Shown here in pieces: positions 1 to 9,650 of a DNA stretch of 62,479 nt. The translations under genes were made by a program, and so were the position numbers. The stretch is from NCBI GenBank assembly GCA_005882895.1, contig VBBD01000007.1:1-62479 (forward strand), written 5' to 3'. Below the pieces are notes generated by a model. That model saw nothing but the letters and a program-made list of their open reading frames with translations. It had not been told where the DNA came from and did no database searches. The stretch is from Candidatus Bathyarchaeota archaeon. GTDB lineage: Archaea; Thermoproteota; Bathyarchaeia; 40CM-2-53-6. Numbering within the stretch: the stretch's first letter is position 1; every line of letters starts with the position of its first letter.

Positions 1-177
1 TGGAAGAAGACTCATGGAAAACAGTCCTTCCACAGGGTCGTGGTCTACATTGGGATTCCAAAGGAATACGAAGGAAAAACCTTCAACACTGTGTCTCATG
101 CGAACGCGTCAAAGCTGAGAGTTCCATTCATCACTGTAGCTCAGCTAGCAGAAGAGATTGGAGGCATTCCCGCCTGA
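1..177 (+). CDS. rpl13: 50S ribosomal protein L13 (uL13), C-terminal part, truncated by window edge
   Basis: Frame 1 reads WKKTHGKQSFHRVVVYIGIPKEYEGKTF...EEIGGIPA*, followed directly by uS9. Confidence 0.85.
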   Translation, partial: WKKTHGKQSFHRVVVYIGIPKEYEGKTFNTVSHANASKLRVPFITVAQLAEEIGGIPA

Positions 178-584
178 GTGAGAAGAAGAAACCGGTTCTC
201 GAAACGGGTAAGCGAAAGACCGCGATAGCCCGCGCTGTCGTGAAACCTGGAAAAGGTCGAATCTACTTTAACGATCATTCTCTCGACTATGTTAGTCCCG
301 AGGTCGTCCGGATGAAGATCCAAGAACCGCTCATCATAGCTGGGGAACGAGCCAAAGGAGTCGACATCCGCGTATCAGTAAATGGTGGAGGTTTCATGGG
401 CCAAGCCGAAGCAGCCAGAATCGCGATCGCACGATCACTCGCCTCGTGGACAAAGAGCAGCGAGCTGAGAAAGAACTTCATCGCTTTCGACAGGGTAATG
501 CTGGCTGGGGATCAACGGGTAACTGAACCGAAAAAGTTCGGTGGGCCAAGCGCACGACGAAGAAAACAGAAATCGTACAGGTAA
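174..584 (+). CDS. rps9: 30S ribosomal protein S9 (uS9)
   Basis: [24 protein letters not shown]...[17 protein letters not shown]; the ORF track starts at 240, but homologous sequence extends to a CTG at 174. Confidence 0.9.
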   Translation: MSEKKKPVLETGKRKTAIARAVVKPGKGRIYFNDHSLDYVSPEVVRMKIQEPLIIAGERAKGVDIRVSVNGGGFMGQAEAARIAIARSLASWTKSSELRKNFIAFDRVMLAGDQRVTEPKKFGGPSARRRKQKSYR

Positions 585-591
585 GAATGAA

Positions 592-816
592 ATGATCATC
601 CCGGTAAGATGCTTCACCTGCGGCAAGCAGATAGCTGACAAATGGGAAACATTCAGTCTCAGGGTTAGAGCCGGCGACAGACCAATCAAGGTACTGGACG
701 AGCTAGGGATCCGACGATACTGCTGTCGAAGAATGCTCATAACTCACGTCGAAATAATCGACGAGTTCCTAAAGTACCCCCAAGTCTCCGCCAAGAAACG
801 AGCCGAGATCATATAG
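592..816 (+). CDS. rpoN: DNA-directed RNA polymerase subunit N
   Basis: [21 protein letters not shown]...[15 protein letters not shown] zinc motif; internal ATG in ORF 541-816. Confidence 0.95.
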   Translation: MIIPVRCFTCGKQIADKWETFSLRVRAGDRPIKVLDELGIRRYCCRRMLITHVEIIDEFLKYPQVSAKKRAEII

Positions 817-826
817 ACGAGGAACC

Positions 827-1507
827 ATGTTGGAAAGCCAAGACATCGAGGATAGGGAAGCGATACCGAGAGCAGAAAACCTCCTCCTCTCTCTCGAAGA
901 GCTCTTGGCTGCGGGCCTCCATATAGGCACACGAATCAAGACCGTGGACATGGAAAGGTACATTTTCAGAGTCCGCCCCGACGGCCTGTTCATCCTCAAC
1001 ATTGGCGATACCAACGAGAAGATAAGAATCGCCGCGAGGTTCATGGGCCGATTCGATCCTGGCAGAGTGCTGGCAGTATCCTCCAGACTTTACGGCAAGA
1101 CCCCCGTGGAAAGGTTCGCGGAGATAACGAGAACGGTTCCGATTGTAGGCCGGTTCATGCCAGGGTTGATATCCAATCCTCTGCAGCCCCATCACGCAGA
1201 GCCTCAGGTCGTCCTAGTCACGGATCCTAGAGCTGACTGGCAAGCGATCAAAGAGGCTACGTCGGTAGGCGTGCCCGTCATTGCGTTATGCGACACTGAC
1301 AACGTCTTTGCTGGTGTGGATTTTGTGATTCCGGTAAACAACAAGGGAAGGAGAGCCCTAGCCGTCGTCTACTGGCTGCTCGCTAGACAAGTGCTCCGCG
1401 AGAGAGGAGAACTTCCCCAAGATGGAACGATTCCCCAGACGGTGGATGATTTCGAAACGAAGCTTGCCGCCATGCCCATGGGACGAGCTTCCGGTGGAGA
1501 GGCGTGA
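827..1507 (+). CDS. rps2: 30S ribosomal protein S2 (uS2)
   Basis: LLAAGLHIGTRIKTVDMERYIFRVRPDGLFILNI; PVIALCDTDN. Confidence 0.95.
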   Translation: MLESQDIEDREAIPRAENLLLSLEELLAAGLHIGTRIKTVDMERYIFRVRPDGLFILNIGDTNEKIRIAARFMGRFDPGRVLAVSSRLYGKTPVERFAEITRTVPIVGRFMPGLISNPLQPHHAEPQVVLVTDPRADWQAIKEATSVGVPVIALCDTDNVFAGVDFVIPVNNKGRRALAVVYWLLARQVLRERGELPQDGTIPQTVDDFETKLAAMPMGRASGGEA

Positions 1508-2352
1508 AAACACGCCCTCCAGCACAAGCAGGCACCTTCTACTCTGATACTGAAGGCGCGCTCCGGACCCAGATACACAACTGCTTCCTGCATCCTCTCG
1601 GACCAAGAACAATCCCATCCATTCCCACCACGAACGACGACCAGCTTGTGGCGATTGTTGTACCACACGCGGGCTACGATTACTCCGGACCCGTCGCTGC
1701 CAACAGCTACTATCGCTTGGCTACTTCCGGTCTGAGAGAGTCCGTGATAATCTTAGGACCAAACCACACCGGCTATGGAAGCGGTGTCTCAACAATGATC
1801 GATGGGCAATGGGCAACTCCGCTTGGCGAAGTTCCTGTAAACAGCCCGTTGGCTTCCTCAATTGCGAGATTATCAGGCCTGATCGACGTAGAAGAGGAAG
1901 CCCACAAGAGCGAACACTCGATAGAAGTCCAACTTCCCTTCCTACAATTCATCTATCCACGACGTTTCCAGTTCGTGCCCATCTGCATGATGCTCCAAGA
2001 CCTTGAAACGAGTATAGAGATAGGCAACGCTATCGCCAAAGCCTCCACTGGGACGGGAGCGATGCTTATCGCCTCATCAGACTGGACGCACTACGAGTCC
2101 TACGAATCTGCGAAGAAAAAGGACATGGAAGCCATTCAGGCCGTGCTCGAAGTGGACGAGAAAAAATTCCAAGACACGATCGAAGAAAACCACGTGTCAG
2201 CGTGCGGATACGGCCCGGTCACGGCTGTCATACATGCGTCCAAGATCCTTGGCGCAAAACGTGCCAAGTTGCTATCATACCAGACGAGTGGGGACACGGC
2301 AGGGGACAAGCGTTCAGTAGTCGGTTACGCAGCGATCGCATTTACGAAGTGA
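1504..2352 (+). CDS. MEMO1 family protein
   Basis: RPPAQAGTFY...VVPHAGYDYSGPVAANSYYRL...HSIEVQLPFLQ. Confidence 0.92.
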   Translation: MKTRPPAQAGTFYSDTEGALRTQIHNCFLHPLGPRTIPSIPTTNDDQLVAIVVPHAGYDYSGPVAANSYYRLATSGLRESVIILGPNHTGYGSGVSTMIDGQWATPLGEVPVNSPLASSIARLSGLIDVEEEAHKSEHSIEVQLPFLQFIYPRRFQFVPICMMLQDLETSIEIGNAIAKASTGTGAMLIASSDWTHYESYESAKKKDMEAIQAVLEVDEKKFQDTIEENHVSACGYGPVTAVIHASKILGAKRAKLLSYQTSGDTAGDKRSVVGYAAIAFTK

Positions 2353-3341
2353 GCTCGTCCTCGCCATCACCCTCTCCAGTGACCGTCTCATCCAGAGCGC
2401 CTGGAAAAATCATATTGTCAGGAGAACAATTCGTCGTCCTTGGCGCACCGGCCGTCGCGATGGCTGTTAATCTCTACTCAAAGATAGATGTAAGCCCCTC
2501 TCAGAGTGGCAGGGTCGAAGTAACTGCTGACATTCCGCTTCATCTAGTTGGCGACGCCGACAAGCGATCGTCCTCTCCTGAGAATCAAGAGCTTCTAGAA
2601 CCACTGCGCCTCGCAGCGAGTGCGACACTCGACCACCTAGGAACAGAAGAACAAAGTGTCCATGTGGATGCCAATTGCCAGATTCCTATCGGCGCAGGCC
2701 TCGGCTCATCTGCCTCTACTACAGTCGCAACCATCTCGGCGGTAGCCAAATCGAGAGGAAGGAGGCTCGACCGACGAGAAATCTTCAAGCTCGCTTTCAT
2801 TCCAGAGAACTATCTTCATGGACACCCTTCGGGGGTCGACCAGGCAACTTGCACCTATGGCGGAATTATCCAGTTCAGAAAACCCTCAAGGATCAGGGCG
2901 ATCGGCATCAAACGACCACCCATGATTCTTGTATGCGACTCCGGAGTCCACCGGTCAACCAAAGCCTTGGTAGGGTCAGTAGTCAGGAGATCAAGTGAAC
3001 AAACAGATAGGTTCCAAACACACCTAGACGAGATCTCTACAATGTCGAATGCAGTGGTCAAGGCTCTAAAGAGTGAAGACGATAACGAGCTGGGGTCCTT
3101 GATGAACAGAAACCACGAATTGCTCCGTCAGATTGGCGTTTCAACAACCAGGTTAGACAGGCTTGTGGCTGCGGCCAGGAAAGGAGGAGCTCTCGGAGCC
3201 AAGCTCACGGGGGCTGGAGGCGGTGGATGCATGATAGCACTATGCGATGACAAGAAGTCCCGATCGAATATCGCCAGGGAATTACGAAAGTTGGGAGGAA
3301 CAATTTACAACGTGTCCCTTGACGTGCGAGGAGTCGACTAA
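2349..3341 (+). CDS. mvk: Mevalonate kinase (GHMP family)
   Basis: SRAPGKIILSGEQFVVLG, IPIGAGLGSSAS, KLTGAGGGGCMIAL; GTG start overlaps the MEMO1 stop. Confidence 0.92.
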   Translation: MSSSSPSPSPVTVSSRAPGKIILSGEQFVVLGAPAVAMAVNLYSKIDVSPSQSGRVEVTADIPLHLVGDADKRSSSPENQELLEPLRLAASATLDHLGTEEQSVHVDANCQIPIGAGLGSSASTTVATISAVAKSRGRRLDRREIFKLAFIPENYLHGHPSGVDQATCTYGGIIQFRKPSRIRAIGIKRPPMILVCDSGVHRSTKALVGSVVRRSSEQTDRFQTHLDEISTMSNAVVKALKSEDDNELGSLMNRNHELLRQIGVSTTRLDRLVAAARKGGALGAKLTGAGGGGCMIALCDDKKSRSNIARELRKLGGTIYNVSLDVRGVD

Positions 3342-3408
3342 TTCCCGATGACTCCGGTCGGAAAGGCAGAAAAAGAGCGCTTCCTACCTCCACAATCGAA
3401 GAAAGATA

Positions 3409-3942
3409 ATGCCTGAAATCATCGTTCTAGTCGACGAGAAAGACAATCCAATCGGATACGAAGAAAAACTAGCAGCTCATCGCGGTGGTGGGAAACTGCA
3501 CAGAGCCTTTTCCATCTTCATCTTCAATTCCAAGAACGAGGCGCTTCTCCAGCTCAGATCGAAAGCAAAGCACCATTTTCAGAGCCTGTGGAGTAACCCG
3601 TGTTGCAGTCATCCAACAAAAGGTGAAAAACTGGAGGCTGCAGTCCATAGAAAGCTGAAGCAAGAGTTGGGCTTTGATACCCCGCTGAAGGAGGCCTTCA
3701 GCTTTGTGTACAAGGCGACCGACCAGAAGAGCGGCTTGACAGAACACGAGTTCGATCATGTCTTTGTCGGGCAATACGATAGAGATCCGAAACCGAACCC
3801 TGATGAGGTCGACGATTGGAAATGGGTCACCCTCACCGAGCTCAAAAACGACTTAGACAAGAATCCGGGGAAATATACTCCCTGGTTTCCGATCGCATTT
3901 AACAAACTGCGAAAGGAAAACCTAGGTCTACCAGAGGCCTAG
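3409..3942 (+). CDS. idi: Isopentenyl-diphosphate delta-isomerase, type I (Nudix fold)
   Basis: LHRAFSIFIFNSKNEALLQLRS...WSNPCCSHPTKGE...HEFDHVFVGQY. Confidence 0.93.
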   Translation: MPEIIVLVDEKDNPIGYEEKLAAHRGGGKLHRAFSIFIFNSKNEALLQLRSKAKHHFQSLWSNPCCSHPTKGEKLEAAVHRKLKQELGFDTPLKEAFSFVYKATDQKSGLTEHEFDHVFVGQYDRDPKPNPDEVDDWKWVTLTELKNDLDKNPGKYTPWFPIAFNKLRKENLGLPEA

Positions 3943-3944
3943 AT

Positions 3945-5264
3945 TTGGAAACGTCTGTTCTAAACAGAAGCTCAACTATTGGTTCGTTCTACAAACTTCC
4001 CTTGGAAGAGAGACTCAGAATCGTCAAAGAGTTCGCAGGACTAACATCTGAGGAGGCTCAGACCCTAGCCAAGGGAACGATGCCGAGCGCGACTGCGCAG
4101 CGAATGATAGAGAACGTCATCAGCATGTTCCCGATTCCCCTTGGAATCGCCACGAACTTCCTGGTAAACGGCAGAGACTACTTGGTACCGATGGCCATAG
4201 AGGAGCCGTCAGTGGTCGCCGCGGCAAGCAACGCGGCCAAGATGGCACGACCAACAGGGGGCTTCACAGCTACTAGTACAGAGCCTGTGATGATCGGCCA
4301 GATCCAGATAGTGAAATGTCCTTCGCCGAAAGATGCTGAAAAGGAAATTCTCTCGGCGAGAAAAGAGGTTCTCGAAAAAGCCAACCAGCAGGATCCGATG
4401 CTGCTATCGATGGGTGGTGGGGCAAAAGATCTCCGCGTCAGGATTCTACCCAGTCAAGTCGGAACATTGGTCATTGTTGAGCTTCTGGTTGACTGCCGCG
4501 ATGCTATGGGGGCGAATGTCGTCAATACGATGGCTGAGGCTGTTGCACCTATGGTTGAGAAGATTTCGAAGGGTCAAGCCCGACTACGCATCATTTCAAA
4601 CCTTGCAGATAGAAGGCTTGCCAAAGCCACAACGACCGTTTCGAAAGAGGCCCTGGGCGGCGAGGACATCGTTGACGGGATTGTAGAGGCGTACGCGTTT
4701 GCTGCCGCTGACCCGTACAGATGTGCAACTCATAACAAGGGAGTCATGAACGGGGTAACCGCCGTCTGCCTAGCGACCGGGAATGACACTCGCGCGATAG
4801 AGGCAGGGGCTCATGCTTACGCGGCACGATCTGGACGCTACTCTCCCCTCACAACATGGAAGAAGGATTCTAAAGGAAACCTGGTCGGGACCATCGAAAT
4901 CCCTGCTGCAGTCGGAATTATCGGAGGAGTCACCGCCGTCCACCCTATGGCGAAGATATGCCTGAAGATCCTTGGCGTAAAGACAGCGCGTGAACTCGGC
5001 GAGGTTATGGCCTCGGTGGGCTTGGCCCAGAACATGGCCGCACTACGAGCCTTGGCCGCGGAAGGAATTCAGAAGGGACACATGTCTCTGCACGCTAGAA
5101 ATATCGCCGCAATGGCGGGAGCACAAGGTGATCTGATCGACTTGGTCGCGGACAAGATGGTCGCCGAGCGGAAGATCCGCTTGGATAGGGCTAGAGAGGT
5201 TCTGCTCGAATTATCCAGGTCAAAGGATAGCGGCGCCGCCCAAAAGAAAACCCACAAGGCCTAA
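3945..5264 (+). CDS. hmgA: Hydroxymethylglutaryl-CoA reductase
   Basis: MFPIPLGIATNFLVNGRDYLVPMAIEEPSVVAAASNAAK; NIAAMAGAQGD. Confidence 0.96.
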   Translation: METSVLNRSSTIGSFYKLPLEERLRIVKEFAGLTSEEAQTLAKGTMPSATAQRMIENVISMFPIPLGIATNFLVNGRDYLVPMAIEEPSVVAAASNAAKMARPTGGFTATSTEPVMIGQIQIVKCPSPKDAEKEILSARKEVLEKANQQDPMLLSMGGGAKDLRVRILPSQVGTLVIVELLVDCRDAMGANVVNTMAEAVAPMVEKISKGQARLRIISNLADRRLAKATTTVSKEALGGEDIVDGIVEAYAFAAADPYRCATHNKGVMNGVTAVCLATGNDTRAIEAGAHAYAARSGRYSPLTTWKKDSKGNLVGTIEIPAAVGIIGGVTAVHPMAKICLKILGVKTARELGEVMASVGLAQNMAALRALAAEGIQKGHMSLHARNIAAMAGAQGDLIDLVADKMVAERKIRLDRAREVLLELSRSKDSGAAQKKTHKA

Positions 5265-6086
5265 CAGCATCCATAGCAGAACTTGGCGTTTGACCGCTCG
5301 AACGTTCTCAGGCGTCTGATCGCCCACCAACCTATAAGCTGAGTAAAGAAAGCCGACATCGGCGATTATCACCGGAGGAAAATACAGCCAGGAGATCGTC
5401 TCGAGAAACGGCGGGAGGAAACTGAGCAGAACCGCGATGATAAACAATCCCGTAGATGTTAGCGCTGCAACCTTTGTTCCCCTGACTACTGCCAGGGTCC
5501 GGACTTGACGGAGGTTATCGCCCTTCACATCGGCTATTCCCTTTGCGACCTCTCGGGCAAAGTTTGCGAGAAACGCGACCACGGAGAAGATGAAGAGCAG
5601 GGGCCCAATCGAATTCACTGCGAGGCCTCCATAGAAGAAAGGCAGAGCGACGTTGAAGCTTACAACCGCATTTCCTATCAGGCCAGTCTTCTTTCCCCTC
5701 GTGTTATAGTAGACCATAAGCGCAAGAGCGAGAAGTGCAGTCAGAAACGTCCATAGACCAAGGAGCGCGGAGAATCCTATCGCAGCCACGGAGAGAGCTA
5801 CTGCCAATACGACCGCGTCTCTGGTCCTCACCGTTCCGGAAGGGAGAGGCCGTTGCGGGCTGTTGACCTTGTCAATTTCAACGTCGTAAACGTCATTGGC
5901 TACCATCGTTCCCGCCATCATCAGTGACGCCGTCAGGAACCCGAAAACAGCCTCTGGAAGTCCAGGGAGTTTGCCGAGACCTATCGCTTCGCCAATGACT
6001 ACTCCAAGCCCGATCATTATGGTATTTGGGGGCCGTATCAGCGTCAAGTATGCGCTCAAGCGAGCTGACGTTGCACGGCTAGACAC
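5220..6086 (-). CDS. UbiA prenyltransferase, likely digeranylgeranylglyceryl phosphate synthase
   Basis: TLIRPPNTIMIGLGVVIGE; NDVYDVEIDKVNSPQRPLPSG; DVKGD. Confidence 0.88.
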   Translation of the reverse strand: MSSRATSARLSAYLTLIRPPNTIMIGLGVVIGEAIGLGKLPGLPEAVFGFLTASLMMAGTMVANDVYDVEIDKVNSPQRPLPSGTVRTRDAVVLAVALSVAAIGFSALLGLWTFLTALLALALMVYYNTRGKKTGLIGNAVVSFNVALPFFYGGLAVNSIGPLLFIFSVVAFLANFAREVAKGIADVKGDNLRQVRTLAVVRGTKVAALTSTGLFIIAVLLSFLPPFLETISWLYFPPVIIADVGFLYSAYRLVGDQTPENVRAVKRQVLLWMLLGLVGFLLGGAAIL

Positions 6087-6181
6087 GCTCAGAGCTCAGT
6101 CCCTCCACAGTTTTCGGCCTTGTGATTTCCACAACATCTGGCTGTTGGAATAAGGCTAAAAAGACTCCCGGAGGCTATGCA

Positions 6182-6652
6182 ATGGTTCGACCAGTCTTGT
6201 CAGTCAAGAAGGAACCGACGCTTCTCGATGACCTCAACCAAGCTCTTGCCGGAGAAACCTTGGCTGCCTTTCGATACCTCTACTTGAGCAAGATCGCTAG
6301 CGGAATAAGCTCTCTTCCTCTCTCGAAGCTCTTCAAGGAGATGGCTGACGGAGAATGGGACCACGCCTCAAGATTCATGGAGAGAATCATACAGCTAGGG
6401 GGAGTGCCTATATCAAAACCGGTCGAGTGGGAAAAGAAGGCTTTCTTCTCTTATTCAGACCCACCGCGAAGGGGAAACGATCTGAAGGCAATGATCAAGG
6501 AAAGCCTAAAGCTTGAAAGATCCTCACTCGAATTCTACCAGAGACTCGCCAGCAAGACTCGAGATACCGACATGGTTACTCACAAGATGGCGATGGATGC
6601 AATGGCCGATGAAGCACGCGAGGAACGGAAACTTACCGCGTTGCTAGACTGA
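6182..6652 (+). CDS. Ferritin-like/rubrerythrin-like diiron protein
   Basis: LNQALAGETLAAFRYLYLSKIA...EMADGEWDHASRF; helical E...ExxH pattern. Confidence 0.7.
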   Translation: MVRPVLSVKKEPTLLDDLNQALAGETLAAFRYLYLSKIASGISSLPLSKLFKEMADGEWDHASRFMERIIQLGGVPISKPVEWEKKAFFSYSDPPRRGNDLKAMIKESLKLERSSLEFYQRLASKTRDTDMVTHKMAMDAMADEAREERKLTALLD

Positions 6653-6667
6653 CCGCTCAGAAGTCTT

Positions 6668-7957
6668 CTAAACCCAGCCTCTGATCTGCATAGCATCTCG
6701 GACTTTTCCGATAGCGTAGACGTAGGCTCCGGTCCGCATATCGACATTCTGCTCCTGACTGGTCTTCCAAACCTCGGCAAACGCCTTCTTCATAATCGCC
6801 GTTAGACGATGGTCCACTTCCTCAGCAGTCCACCAGAGGTGTTGGAGATTCTGGACCCATTCAAGGTAACTTGTACTGACCCCGCCAGAGTTTGCCAGAA
6901 TATCCGGTATCAGAGTGACGCCCTTCTTGAAGAGAATGTCATCCGCCTCAGGTGTCGTCGGCCCATTCGCGCCTTCTGCGACTAGCTTTGCCTTGATGCT
7001 TCGAGCGTTGTTTTCGGTAATGACGTCCTCTAGGGCCGCCGGCACGAGTATGTCTACGTCTAGTTCGAGTAGTTCCTCGTTCGTAATGTTCTCGGAGCTA
7101 GGCAAGTTCGCCAGGCTCGTGTTCTTCTTCTTGTGCGCTGCGACTTCGTTGAACCAGAGGCCTGTCTTCTTGTGAATTCCTCCTTTCGAGTCGGAGACGG
7201 CGACAACTTTGACTCCGGCTTCTTCAAGGAACATGTGGGCGAACGAGCCTACGTTTCCCCACCCTTGGATTGCGCAAGTTGCCTTCTTCAGATCGATCTT
7301 GAGATGTCTCGCGGCTTCCTCAACCGTGACTGCAACTCCTTTCCCGGTGGCCGAGTCCCTTCCAAGAGATCCTCCAATTATTATCGGCTTACCTGTCACG
7401 ACTGCGTTCGCGTTGTTCCTGTCCACTTTGCTGTATTCATCCATGAACCAGGCCATCGTCTGAGAATCGGTGTAGACATCAGGCGCTGGAATGTCGCGGA
7501 ACGGACCGACGATTTCGCTTATGAGCGAGAAAAATGTTCTGGAAAGCCTCTCCAGTTCGTGTTTGGACAGGAGTTTCGGGTTAACCGTGACTCCTCCTTT
7601 CGCGCCCCCGAACGGGATGCCTGCGACCGCGCACTTCCACGTCATCCACATGGATAACGCCTTTACCTCTTCGATGGTAACGTTCGGGTGATATCTGATT
7701 CCACCCTTGTAAGGTCCCAGGGCGTTGTTGTGCTGGCTTCTGAATCCTTGATAGAGGAGGATTCTACCGTCGTCCATTTTGACAGGGAAGTTTATGCTGA
7801 GAATTCTTCTAGGCTTTCGAAGAATCTCCTGAACGTTCTCGTCCAGCTTCATCAGGTCAGCGGCCCGCTGGAACTGTTCTACAGCAATGTCGTACTGGGT
7901 TTTCTGCATGCCGAGGCTCGATGGAGCGGCTTCGTGCTTAGAAGTGGTCTCTAGCAA
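6668..7957 (-). CDS. gdhA: Glutamate dehydrogenase
   Basis: [21 protein letters not shown]-type motif ([20 protein letters not shown]); [18 protein letters not shown]. Confidence 0.96.
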   Translation of the reverse strand: [429 protein letters not shown]

Positions 7958-8319
7958 TCATTATGCCTTCGAATCGGAGAGCAGCAAGAAACTTCCCATT
8001 TAGACCTTTCCTCAGAATTCAGGGAAAAACCTAGTTCTAGTTTTTCATCGAGTGAGAAGAGTGGAAAACTGACGGACAAGCCCTTTTAAAAAAAACAGTG
8101 AAAACCCTCATTCTTCGTTACCGCATATCACGGTATTTTTCGTAACACAACACCCGTAGCTCAAGCCCTCCCATTTCCTAGGGGATTACGCATGGCAATA
8201 GCGAACCGCCTGCTACTATACGTCATGTCTTCCGGGTTACTTCACCAACCGTCTTTGGAAGGATGCACTCCGCCGGCAGCTCACTTCCTACTCCCTCTTC
8301 GGGGATGCTTCTCGCCGGA

Positions 8320-9435
8320 TCAGCCGAGCGTTTGACGTTGACCGGTTGCCGCGGCCATCTCGATCGCGTTCAGCATGCGATGGCGCGTGACCGCGTCGTC
8401 GAACGTGGGGCAGAGATGCGTTCCCTCGCGATAGTCGCGCGCGAAACGCGCGTATGCCTGGGCGACGTTGGTGGAAGGGCCCGGGCCTTGCGGCGGCGAC
8501 CACCGATACTGCTCAGGCACGAGCAGGACCTCGAGCGATGACTGCGCGCCCTTGCCGCCGCGTATGGTCATCTCGAAGATCTGAGCTTGGCCGCCGGCGG
8601 CGGTGAGTTGCAGATCGCCCTCGGTGCCGTTGATCTCCCAGAGCAGGTTAGTGCCGCGCGAGACGCCGCCGCGATAGTGGATCGAGAGTGCGGCCCCGCC
8701 CTCGAGCAGTCCGGTGACGCACACCTGATCCTCCGCGGTCATGGGCTTGCTTTCGCCGGTCTGCGCGATCGTGAAGGACTTTCGGCGCACAGTCATTGTG
8801 GCCGAGAGCTCTCGCACTTCGCCGAGGCAGTGGCACAGTGCGTCCGCCGCGTGGCCGAGTGCGATCGAGAGCATCGTCGCGCCGTTTTTCTTGTCGTTGA
8901 GGTAGGCGTTGTAGGGCTCCACCGTTGGTCCCCAGCCCATTCCTGAACCGATCAATGTGGTGGAGAGCACCTCACCGACGTAACCTTGTTTGATCAGGTC
9001 ATGCACGTAGGCTACCGACGGCGCAGAGCGGGCCTGTAGTCCCGCGACGGCGAGGACGCCCTTCTTCTTCGCCAGTGCGGCCAAGGTCTGCGCCTCTTTC
9101 AAGCCGTTACCGAGCGGCCATTCGCAGTACACGGCCTTGCCCGCGCCGAGCGCTGCAGACGCTAGTTCGAGGTGATACGGCACCTTCACGGTGACAGCGA
9201 CGACGTCGACGACAGCGCTGTTCACGAGGTCTTGGTAGTTGTCGAATGCGACAGGCGCACCAAAGAGCTTGCTGGCGGCGTCGGCAGATTCGCGTCGGCT
9301 GGTGGACAGCGCCGTGATCTCGAAGTCATCCGAGAGCGACTTCAAAGCAGGAATGTGTGCCTGCGCCGCCCATCCGCGATCCGGGTTGGCGCCGATGATG
9401 CCAACACGAATCCTCTTCGTTCCACCCTTGCTCAT
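8320..9435 (-). CDS. Gfo/Idh/MocA family oxidoreductase
   Basis: RVGIIGANPDRGWAAQAHIPALK...GKAVYCEWPLGNGLKEA; GC-rich codon usage; start reassigned from 9528 to MSKGGTKRIR. Confidence 0.85.
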   Translation of the reverse strand: MSKGGTKRIRVGIIGANPDRGWAAQAHIPALKSLSDDFEITALSTSRRESADAASKLFGAPVAFDNYQDLVNSAVVDVVAVTVKVPYHLELASAALGAGKAVYCEWPLGNGLKEAQTLAALAKKKGVLAVAGLQARSAPSVAYVHDLIKQGYVGEVLSTTLIGSGMGWGPTVEPYNAYLNDKKNGATMLSIALGHAADALCHCLGEVRELSATMTVRRKSFTIAQTGESKPMTAEDQVCVTGLLEGGAALSIHYRGGVSRGTNLLWEINGTEGDLQLTAAGGQAQIFEMTIRGGKGAQSSLEVLLVPEQYRWSPPQGPGPSTNVAQAYARFARDYREGTHLCPTFDDAVTRHRMLNAIEMAAATGQRQTLG

Positions 9436-9589
9436 AGCGGTCTTCACATCTTTCTCTCCTAAAAAATTGTAAGCCGCGGATCCGCGGAAAGCGACAAGAA
9501 CGCCTTCAACTGTTGAACCAGTAGGCACAGAAAAGTAGTTTGGCTGTGGGTATCCCGGTAGGAGAAGCGTAAGGTCCTCACACGAGCCT

Positions 9590-9599
9590 TTTTATAAAG
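9590..9599 (+). promoter_or_regulatory. Putative TATA box of the EF-1alpha gene
   Basis: ttttataaag about 55 bp upstream of the EF-1alpha ATG. Confidence 0.55.
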
Positions 9600-9650
9600 A
9601 AACTAGGTGTTTTCTCTCTCCGTTTCGGGAAAGGAGTTTGAACTAAGACA

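Noticed and set aside
7133-7657. 174-aa plus-strand ORF opposite gdhA
   Set aside because: Antisense shadow of a definitive glutamate dehydrogenase.
8263-8946. Plus-strand ORFs opposite the Gfo/Idh gene
   Set aside because: High GC suppresses stop codons on both strands; the minus-strand protein is the recognisable one.
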